This document shows positions 6,245 through 10,834 of a stretch of DNA of 10,834 nucleotides, piece by piece (within the stretch, counting starts at the first letter, position 1; the number at the start of each line of letters is the position of its first letter). This DNA is from Bacteroidota bacterium (GTDB lineage Bacteria > Bacteroidota > Bacteroidia > Flavobacteriales > Flavobacteriaceae), in NCBI GenBank assembly GCA_023427845.1, contig JAEYZX010000165.1, positions 1-10,834 on the forward strand, written 5' to 3'. The position numbers were made by a program, and so were the translations under genes. The notes under the pieces were generated by a model. That model saw only the letters and a program-made list of their open reading frames with translations. It had not been told where the DNA came from and did not search any database.

Positions 6245-6337
6245 AGCTAATCCCGCTGTCCGCTGTATCTTCTGGGCGCTTGTTTCGCCTGATCGGCTCA
6301 CGGCGCGCCCAAAAGGATGCCGCTCTCATCGGGGCTA
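6245..6337 (-). ncRNA. Structured intergenic element, possibly a flavobacterial RNA motif (Flavo-1-like)
   Basis: On the minus strand the element opens with TAGCCCCGAT, continues with GCGGCATCCTTTT, and closes with AGATACAGCGGACAGCGGGA and then AGCT. The centre is a long hairpin: 6267-6279 (ATCTTCTGGGCGC on the plus strand) pairs with 6305-6318 (GCGCCCAAAAGGAT), with one G-T pair and one bulge, around a ~25-nt loop with a further GCC/GGC helix. The outer CCCG and CGGG ends can pair as well. From memory, sequences with these flanks and a variable central hairpin recur in Flavobacterium intergenic regions and may be the Flavo-1 RNA motif, but I cannot confirm this by search. It lies upstream of the rimO promoter. 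It could be an independent small RNA, a dispersed repeat or a processed 3' element. Confidence 0.45.
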
Positions 6338-6362
6338 AAAAATGCAATTGTAGATTATTACA

Positions 6363-6384
6363 GTGAATTTAAATTATGATTCAC
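6363..6384. repeat. Short inverted repeat upstream of the RNA-like element
   Basis: GTGAAT (6363-6368) and ATTCAC (6379-6384) form a 6-bp stem with a 10-nt loop. The 10-bp palindrome AATTTAAATT (6367-6376) lies within it. It could be a protein-binding site, but A/T-rich intergenic DNA makes such repeats common by chance. The rest of 6385-6437 shows nothing recognisable. Confidence 0.25.
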
Positions 6385-6437
6385 GCAATACCTGACAGCC
6401 GCTGGTTGTCCTCCTTTTAATTTCAAATCATCGGGCT

Positions 6438-6473
6438 AAAAAAAAACTCCGCTTCAATTATAGCGGAGTTTTT
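6438..6473 (-). terminator. Bidirectional intrinsic terminator downstream of the OmpP1 gene
   Basis: AACTCCGCT (6445-6453) and AGCGGAGTT (6462-6470) form a perfect 9-bp stem with an 8-nt loop. On the minus strand it is followed by nine T (complement of A 6438-6446), a strong terminator about 57 bp after the stop of the outer-membrane protein gene. A shorter T-run on the plus side makes it potentially bidirectional. Confidence 0.85.
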
Positions 6474-6526
6474 ATTTGACAATCCAGCTTGCCGCAGCTG
6501 ACCTGCAACCCGGGTGCTGCTGTTTG

Positions 6527-8026
6527 TTATAGATCAAAAAGCAACGTCAGCGATACATTGTTGTTCACTGCGCTGAAATTGGCGCTGTCGGTCAATCCCG
6601 AGGTCAGGAATGCCTGCTGATAGTCGCGCTGCGAATAGGAGTAGGCAAGATCGAGCTTCGTACCGCCAAAATTATAACCGATACCGGCCGATATTCCATT
6701 CAGGTCGCCCATGACCCTTGTGTTTTCATACGGGCTCTGAGAATATCTGTACCCACCGCGCAGACTGAATTCTTTGATTCTGTACTCGGCACCAACGCGG
6801 ATTTCACTCGTAGTTGCCAACGTATTCGACATTTCGTTGTTGAGCGAACGGTAATCGCTGTTCGGTCCGAATTTAGTGTTGCTGTAATCTTTCAACGCAT
6901 AATCAACGCTGATCAAACCTTTAGTTCCAAAAACATACGCAAAACTTCCCGTGAATTTGCCGGGTGTCTGTAAGCGATATCCGTCATACACGTTGATGAT
7001 TCCGGGATTTACCACGACATCCTGTTCGTTAGTTCCATCAGTGATTACCGAGCGGATGCTTTGTGAAAGTTCGTCGTATAATCTAAACCACGTTGGCGAT
7101 TCATAGGAAAGTCCGAGTCTGATTTCAGGAGTCACTTTTGCAATCGTTCCAAGTCCGAATGAGAATCCGCTTCCGTACGTATACAATTCGTTTGTAAATC
7201 GCACTCGTTGCAAACCGGCATCAGGATCGTTTGTATTGCTTTCGAAAATGCTCGAAACCTGGCGGTAATCGGTGAAATGCGAGTTCAGGTTCAAACCGAA
7301 ATAGAATTTGTCGCCATATTGTGTTGCGGCATTGAATGTTACTTTGCCATTATAACCGGATGACTCTACAATATTTTCATGAAAGTAATTTCCGCCTGTC
7401 GGAATATTCGAAAAATAGGAAGTATTTTCGGGAGCTCCGGTAGTCGGATTAATCACGTATCCCTGGTAACCGAGATACGCCTGTTGTCCGCCGAAACCGA
7501 AATCCTCGTAAAATGAGTTTTCAAGTTGATTTAACGGAACACCACCATCCATATTCGCAAAATTCAGAAAGTAATTCGCAACTGAATTAGTCGGATTTGT
7601 TCCGGCCGAAAACAGCGTGTTGTCTAATAACTGATTCTCATAAGTTACGGCTAGAGTCACCTTTCGCCATCCGGTGTTATCCGCATCGGTATCGAAAACG
7701 AATACCGCACCTGCCTGACCAAAATCGAAAGAACTGTCGTTTTCAGATGTCGATGTCCCGAAATAATCGGAATCGGTTTTTGTATTATAAACGCCAATCG
7801 TCGCGCCAAACTGGTTGTTGACGAAAACCGCCGATCCTGCAGGGTTGACGCTTATTGCCGACAAATCGCCGCCAAGAGCCCCGAATGCGCCTCCCATTGC
7901 CCTGAAGCGTGAAGTCCCGCTAAAATCCTGTTGTGAATAACGGATGGCATCAACTGTCGAAATTTCCTGTGAATGTGCAGCAGATATCGATAATCCCGCC
8001 ACGACTATTAGTAAATACTTTTTCAT
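6527..8026 (-). CDS. FadL/OmpP1-family outer-membrane transport protein
   Basis: A 499-residue outer-membrane beta-barrel of the OmpP1/FadL/TodX type, a family that moves hydrophobic compounds across the outer membrane. Flavobacterial members are often labelled hemin receptor without proof. Residues 1-19 are a signal peptide (MKKYLLIVVAGLSISAAHS, cleavage before Gln20). The mature start carries the family signature FRAMGGAFGALGGDLSAISVNPAG (about 41-64), in which NPAG at 61-64 is the conserved hatch motif. The remainder alternates amphipathic strands rich in Tyr, Phe, Gly and Asn (for example VDYALKDYSNTKFG, IRVGAEYRIKEFSLRGGYRYS, IGYNFGGTKLDLAYSYSQRD) and ends in a strand closing LTLLFDL. 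The gene lies downstream of the lipoprotein gene on the same strand with an intrinsic terminator between, so it is probably expressed mainly from its own promoter, with some read-through. The substrate cannot be read from the sequence. Confidence 0.88.
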   Translation of the reverse strand: MKKYLLIVVAGLSISAAHSQEISTVDAIRYSQQDFSGTSRFRAMGGAFGALGGDLSAISVNPAGSAVFVNNQFGATIGVYNTKTDSDYFGTSTSENDSSFDFGQAGAVFVFDTDADNTGWRKVTLAVTYENQLLDNTLFSAGTNPTNSVANYFLNFANMDGGVPLNQLENSFYEDFGFGGQQAYLGYQGYVINPTTGAPENTSYFSNIPTGGNYFHENIVESSGYNGKVTFNAATQYGDKFYFGLNLNSHFTDYRQVSSIFESNTNDPDAGLQRVRFTNELYTYGSGFSFGLGTIAKVTPEIRLGLSYESPTWFRLYDELSQSIRSVITDGTNEQDVVVNPGIINVYDGYRLQTPGKFTGSFAYVFGTKGLISVDYALKDYSNTKFGPNSDYRSLNNEMSNTLATTSEIRVGAEYRIKEFSLRGGYRYSQSPYENTRVMGDLNGISAGIGYNFGGTKLDLAYSYSQRDYQQAFLTSGLTDSANFSAVNNNVSLTLLFDL

Positions 8027-8041
8027 TTTTTTATTTAGGTT

Positions 8042-8088
8042 AAAAAAATACCTATGCCAAAAACAGTGATGTCAGTAACATAGGTATT
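8042..8088 (-). terminator. Intrinsic terminator of the lipoprotein gene
   Basis: On the minus strand AATACCTATG (8088-8079) pairs with CATAGGTATT (8056-8047), a perfect 10-bp stem with a 22-nt loop, running straight into a T-run (8048-8042). It lies about 20 bp after the stop of the lipoprotein gene and ends 15 bp before the ATG of the OmpP1 gene. Confidence 0.75.
8058..8065 (-). promoter_or_regulatory. Possible -7 element of the OmpP1 gene inside the terminator loop
   Basis: The minus strand reads TGTTTTTG, one mismatch from TAnnTTTG. It would place the start of transcription near 8052, with a ~25-nt leader. No TTG is found 19 bp upstream. It is the only promoter-like word in the short gap, so the call rests mainly on position. 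Confidence 0.25.
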
Positions 8089-8106
8089 ATATGATTTTTC
8101 AATTAA

Positions 8107-9039
8107 TTATCGTCGGCCGCCTGATGACCTTCCGCCGCCACCGTAAGACCGCCCTCCACCTGAATAGCCGGAGGATGAACTGCGCGTTGACGGTGCATAA
8201 TTGCTGCTTCTAGAAGTTGATCGCGTACTTGGAGTATAGTTCGAACGGGTTCCGCTGTTATTGCGGATGGTAGTCGAACGAGTACCCGAGTTATTATACT
8301 GCGTGCTACGCGTTCCATTGTTGTATTGTGCGCTTCGCGTTCCATTAGTGATGGTGCTGCGTCGCGGGTTTGTAGTAGAATACGAAGTGCTGCGCGTGCC
8401 TTGTGAGTTATAACGTCGGCCTACGTTACTTCGGTTTCCGTACATTTCGTTACGAACCCCGCGAATTCCGCTGTTATGTGCATAGTGGTGGTGATGGTGG
8501 TGGTTGTACCAACTGTGGCCATAGTAGGCAGGGTAGCCCCAGCCATAGTAACCGGGTCCGTACCAATTGTTCCATCCCCAGCCAAATGAAATACCCGGAT
8601 AACCCCAGCCCCAGCCGGTGTTCCATCCCCATCCCCATCCGTAAGACGGGCCATACCAGTAGTTCCATGGCGAATAACCCCATGAATTGTCGTAAACATT
8701 TACCGTTACATTATTTGAATCGCTGCCCCATGCGGCGTAGCCTGTTGCATAGCCTCGTTCTTCGGTAGTCTGCGTCGAATCGCCCGGGGTGCTGTAATTT
8801 TCAACGTCGGTAAAAATTTCGGCGTTATCTTCCTGAAGGGCAACAAAGTATTCTTTATATCCGTTTGTGTCAGAGCCGGACCTGGCGACCTCGGTTCGAC
8901 GTTGTCCGTTGTCGTAGATGCCGTCATTATCGTTGTAAGAAGTATTCTGATAAGACCCGCACGACGACATCAAAATCGCCACAAATCCAACTACAGAATA
9001 GCGGATTTTAGGGTTGGTGAATAAATAATAAGTTTTCAT
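8107..9039 (-). CDS. Low-complexity Trp/Gly/Tyr- and His-rich lipoprotein of unknown function
   Basis: A predicted lipoprotein of 310 residues. The start MKTYYLF (9039) is followed by a hydrophobic segment and a lipobox ending MSSC with Cys27, so it should be lipidated and sent to the outer membrane. The frame extends 9 codons further to an ATG at 9066, but the likely -7 element (9069-9076) would place the transcript start at about that ATG, so 9039 is preferred. Mature regions in order: an Asn/Asp/acidic part with KEYFVALQEDNAEIFTDVENY (to ~110); a Trp/Gly/Tyr-rich stretch (about 119-178, with GWGWG repeats); six His at 180-185; a repeat region with GTRST/GTRSN/STRS words separated by Asn/Tyr/Ser (about 214-290); and a Gly/Arg/Ser tail (GGGRSYGGGGRS). 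Similar proteins sit near proS in flavobacteria and are sometimes mislabelled vitellogenin. No function can be assigned. The His run could bind metal, and the Arg-rich tail could bind an anionic surface polymer. Confidence 0.8.
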   Translation of the reverse strand: MKTYYLFTNPKIRYSVVGFVAILMSSCGSYQNTSYNDNDGIYDNGQRRTEVARSGSDTNGYKEYFVALQEDNAEIFTDVENYSTPGDSTQTTEERGYATGYAAWGSDSNNVTVNVYDNSWGYSPWNYWYGPSYGWGWGWNTGWGWGYPGISFGWGWNNWYGPGYYGWGYPAYYGHSWYNHHHHHHYAHNSGIRGVRNEMYGNRSNVGRRYNSQGTRSTSYSTTNPRRSTITNGTRSAQYNNGTRSTQYNNSGTRSTTIRNNSGTRSNYTPSTRSTSRSSNYAPSTRSSSSGYSGGGRSYGGGGRSSGGRR

Positions 9040-9068
9040 ATCTGGCTTTTTTATGGTGATGGACATTA

Positions 9069-9076
9069 CAAAAATA
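9069..9076 (-). promoter_or_regulatory. Putative -7 element of the lipoprotein gene
   Basis: The minus strand reads TATTTTTG, an exact TAnnTTTG match. It gives a leader of about 25 nt to the ATG at 9039. No TTG is present at the expected -33 position (9096-9098). It lies 2 bp from the divergent -7 element of proS. Confidence 0.45.
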
Positions 9077-9078
9077 GT

Positions 9079-9086
9079 TAGTTTTG
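9079..9086 (+). promoter_or_regulatory. Putative -7 element of proS
   Basis: TAGTTTTG matches TAnnTTTG exactly and would give a ~50-nt leader to the proS ATG at 9141. The expected -33 position (9057-9059) reads TGA, so that half is poor. The element is back to back with that of the divergent lipoprotein gene. Confidence 0.4.
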
Positions 9087-9140
9087 CGGAACTATTTTAG
9101 TTAAATAAAATGAAACAATTTTTATGCCAAAACATTCATA

Positions 9141-10619
9141 ATGAGTAAGAACTTAACAACGCGATCGGAAGATTATTCGAAGTGGTACAATGAACTGGTT
9201 GTAAAGGCAGATCTTGCTGAGAATTCAGGCGTGCGTGGTTGTATGGTCATTAAACCCTACGGCTATGCAATATGGGAAAAAATGCAGGCCGAACTTGACC
9301 GGATGTTTAAGGAAACAGGGCACCAAAACGCCTATTTCCCGCTATTCGTCCCTAAGAGCATGTTTGAGGCCGAAGAAAAAAATGCTGAAGGATTTGCAAA
9401 AGAGTGCGCCATAGTCACACATTATCGTTTGAAAAACGATCCCGATAAATCGGGGAAACTTATGGTCGACCCGAATGCCAAACTCGAAGAGGAGCTGATT
9501 GTTCGCCCTACAAGCGAAGCAATTATCTGGTCAACCTACAAAGGCTGGGTGCAATCTTACCGCGATTTGCCGCTTTTGATCAATCAGTGGGCAAATGTTG
9601 TGCGTTGGGAAATGCGGACCAGGTTATTCCTGCGCACCGCCGAATTCTTATGGCAGGAAGGTCATACCGCCCATGCCACGAAAGCCGAAGCGATAGCCGA
9701 GTCGGAGCAAATGATGAATGTATATGCTGAATTTGCCGAGAATTTTATGGCGATTCCGGTAATCAAAGGGATCAAGACCGAGACCGAACGTTTTGCCGGT
9801 GCTGAGGAGACCTACTGCATTGAGGCATTGATGCAGGATGGTAAGGCATTGCAGGCAGGAACTTCACACTTTTTAGGACAGAACTTTGCAAAGGCGTTCG
9901 ATGTCAAATTCGCAAATGCCGAAGGGAAACAGGACTACGTATGGGGAACGTCATGGGGCGTTTCAACGCGGTTGATGGGTGCGCTCGTGATGACGCATTC
10001 AGACGACAAGGGTTTGGTGTTGCCTCCAAATTTGGCGCCAATACAGGTCGTAATCGTACCAATTCACAAAACCGACGAACAGTTGGCCGAGATACATGAA
10101 GTTGCCCATACATTGGTTTCACAGTTCAGAAAACGTAATATTTCAGTGAAATATGACGATCGGACAACACAAAAACCCGGATTTAAATTCAACGAGTACG
10201 AACTGAAAGGCGTTCCGGTGCGTATCGCAATCGGACCTAAGGACCTTGAAAACGGAACATTTGAGGTGGCACGCCGCGATACTTTTACAAAAGAAATCGT
10301 GCTGAAAGACGGCATCGTCAATCACGTCAGCGAACTCCTTGATCAAATTCAAAAAGATTTGTTCAATAAAGCGCTTGAATATCGTAATTCGCATATCACT
10401 GAAGTCGACAGCTTTGAGGAATTCAAAGAAGTGCTCGAATCCAAAGGCGGATTTCTTTCCGCGCATTGGGACGGCACGCCGGAAACCGAGGAAAAGATCA
10501 AAGAACTCACGAAAGCTACAATCAGATGCATTGCACTCAACAGGGTAGAAGTACCTGGCAACTGCGTTTATACGGGCCGCCCATCAATCGGCCGTGTATT
10601 GTTTGCGAAGGCGTATTGA
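9141..10619 (+). CDS. proS: Prolyl-tRNA synthetase, archaeal/eukaryote-type
   Basis: Cytoplasmic class II aminoacyl-tRNA synthetase that charges tRNA-Pro. The 492 residues are the length of the short archaeal/eukaryote-like ProRS rather than the ~570-residue E. coli type. Motif 2 lies at ~165-176 (RTAEFLWQEGH) and motif 3 at ~273-290 (GVSTRLMGALVMTHSDDKG). The ~100 residues between them leave no room for the editing insertion found in E. coli ProRS. RPTSEA (122-127) and GTSHFLGQNFAKAF (240-253) are conserved active-site segments. The anticodon-binding domain is at ~300-405. The C-terminal domain ends in RVLFAKAY, with the conserved terminal Tyr of this type. Only two Cys (463 and 475) remain of the four zinc ligands found in some relatives, so zinc binding is doubtful. 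The start ATG has no Shine-Dalgarno. No hairpin terminator is seen before the tRNA promoter downstream. Confidence 0.96.
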   Translation: MSKNLTTRSEDYSKWYNELVVKADLAENSGVRGCMVIKPYGYAIWEKMQAELDRMFKETGHQNAYFPLFVPKSMFEAEEKNAEGFAKECAIVTHYRLKNDPDKSGKLMVDPNAKLEEELIVRPTSEAIIWSTYKGWVQSYRDLPLLINQWANVVRWEMRTRLFLRTAEFLWQEGHTAHATKAEAIAESEQMMNVYAEFAENFMAIPVIKGIKTETERFAGAEETYCIEALMQDGKALQAGTSHFLGQNFAKAFDVKFANAEGKQDYVWGTSWGVSTRLMGALVMTHSDDKGLVLPPNLAPIQVVIVPIHKTDEQLAEIHEVAHTLVSQFRKRNISVKYDDRTTQKPGFKFNEYELKGVPVRIAIGPKDLENGTFEVARRDTFTKEIVLKDGIVNHVSELLDQIQKDLFNKALEYRNSHITEVDSFEEFKEVLESKGGFLSAHWDGTPETEEKIKELTKATIRCIALNRVEVPGNCVYTGRPSIGRVLFAKAY

Positions 10620-10647
10620 AAAAAAACGAAAAAATAACAGGTTGCTA

Positions 10648-10677
10648 TTGTGCGAATAAAAAATAGTTGTATTTTTG
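10648..10677 (+). promoter_or_regulatory. Promoter of the tRNA-Glu genes
   Basis: TTG (10648-10650), 19 bp, then TATTTTTG (10670-10677): an exact Bacteroidetes sigma-70 type promoter (-33 TTG, -7 TAnnTTTG). It starts transcription about 15 nt before the first tRNA. It is the best promoter in the window and serves as the reference for spacing. Confidence 0.75.
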
Positions 10678-10697
10678 CATCCGCATTCAACAAGCAA

Positions 10698-10769
10698 GGC
10701 CCGTTCGTCTATCGGTTAGGACGCCAGGTTTTCATCCTGGTAAGGGGGGTGCGATTTCCCCACGGGCTA
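10698..10769 (+). tRNA. tRNA-Glu (TTC), with unusual T-arm
   Basis: A 72-nt cloverleaf. The acceptor GGCCCGT (10698-10704) pairs with ACGGGCT (10762-10768, G1-U72 wobble), with discriminator A10769. The D-arm is GTC...GAC with GG in the loop. The anticodon stem is CCAGG/CCTGG with loop TTTTCAT and anticodon TTC at 10731-10733. CCA is not encoded. The T-arm deviates: the stem is GGGGG/TCCCC and the loop TGCGATT. Position 55 is therefore G instead of the nearly universal U, and the pair 53-61 is G-U instead of the nearly universal G-C. Bases U8, A14, G18, G19, C56 and A58 are present. It could be a working variant, a decaying gene copy or a sequencing error. Confidence 0.88.
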
Positions 10770-10788
10770 CAAGAATTGAGCAAACCAC

Positions 10789-10834
10789 GGTCCGTTCGTC
10801 TAGGGGTTAGGACGCCAGGTTTTCATCCTGGTAA
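10789..10834 (+). tRNA. tRNA-Glu (TTC), second copy, truncated by window end
   Basis: It starts 19 nt after the first tRNA with acceptor strand GGTCCGT, a D-arm TCTAGGGGTTAGGAC and the same anticodon arm (CCAGG, TTTTCAT, CCTGG; anticodon 10822-10824). The window ends in the variable loop. It differs from copy 1 at acceptor position 3 (T for C) and in the D-loop (TAGG for TATC), so it is a diverged paralogue and not a recent duplicate. Co-transcription with the first tRNA is likely. Confidence 0.85.

Noticed and set aside
6173..6301. 43-residue N-terminal extension of RimO from a GTG at 6301
   Set aside because: Low-complexity sequence unlike the family. It overlaps a structured intergenic element and contains the likely rimO -7 element. 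The family normally begins right before VITLGCSKN, as given by the ATG at 6172.
6491..6526. GC-rich GCAGC/GCTGC inverted repeat just after the OmpP1 stop
   Set aside because: Imperfect stem without a T-run. A much stronger terminator follows at 6438-6473.
8403..8768. Open frames antisense to, or in other frames of, the lipoprotein gene (also 8421-8699 and 8706-8927)
   Set aside because: They mirror the repetitive GGN/TGG/CAY codons of the low-complexity gene and have no promoter, domain or start context of their own.
9040..9066. Nine-codon upstream start (ATG at 9066) of the lipoprotein gene
   Set aside because: The -7 element at 9069-9076 puts the transcript start at or after this ATG, and the extension puts charged residues before a normal MKTYYL lipoprotein signal.

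Overview
The window looks like the chromosome of a Flavobacterium-like member of the Bacteroidetes. Evidence: promoter elements of the Bacteroidetes type (TAnnTTTG at -7, with TTG 19 bp upstream in the clearest case), start codons without Shine-Dalgarno sequences but with A-rich leaders, and a set of proteins typical of the family (DUF1573 protein, FadL-like 'OmpP1' porin, archaeal-type ProRS, Trp/Gly-rich lipoprotein). All of it is core or housekeeping sequence. I see no phage, IS element, CRISPR or defence locus.

Layout. At 1-1849 (+) is the end of an acyl-CoA carboxylase operon: the C-terminus of a biotin carboxylase, then a complete carboxyltransferase subunit of propionyl-CoA type. Converging on it, with shared stop-codon bases, is a two-component operon at 1846-3785 (-): a histidine kinase with an apparent TTG start, then an OmpR-type response regulator. 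The divergent gap 3786-3943 holds a helically phased set of TTAACA-like half-sites, a good candidate binding site for that regulator, between the kinase promoter and the promoter of a secreted DUF1573 protein (3944-4375, +). The 435-bp gap after it is filled by four tandem ~102-bp repeats, each carrying a complete intrinsic terminator. RimO (4811-6172, -) converges on this array. Its upstream region holds its own promoter, a structured ~93-nt element resembling a recurrent flavobacterial intergenic RNA motif, and a strong terminator for the next gene.

At 6527-9039 (-) are a FadL/OmpP1 outer-membrane barrel and, upstream of it, an unusual low-complexity lipoprotein rich in Trp, Gly and Tyr with a His6 run. 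They are separated by an intrinsic terminator whose loop contains a possible promoter. Divergent from the lipoprotein, with back-to-back -7 elements, is proS (9141-10619, +). The window ends with two tandem, non-identical tRNA-Glu(TTC) genes behind a clear promoter. The first has unusual bases at two near-invariant T-arm positions, and the second is cut by the window edge.

Functionally the window mixes propionyl/odd-chain carbon metabolism, a cell-envelope sensing pair with a probable adjacent exported target, translation genes (rimO, proS, tRNA-Glu) and two envelope proteins. The most interesting material is intergenic: the phased operator, the terminator-repeat array, the RNA-like element before rimO and the deviant tRNA-Glu. 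No entirely new multi-gene system is evident.
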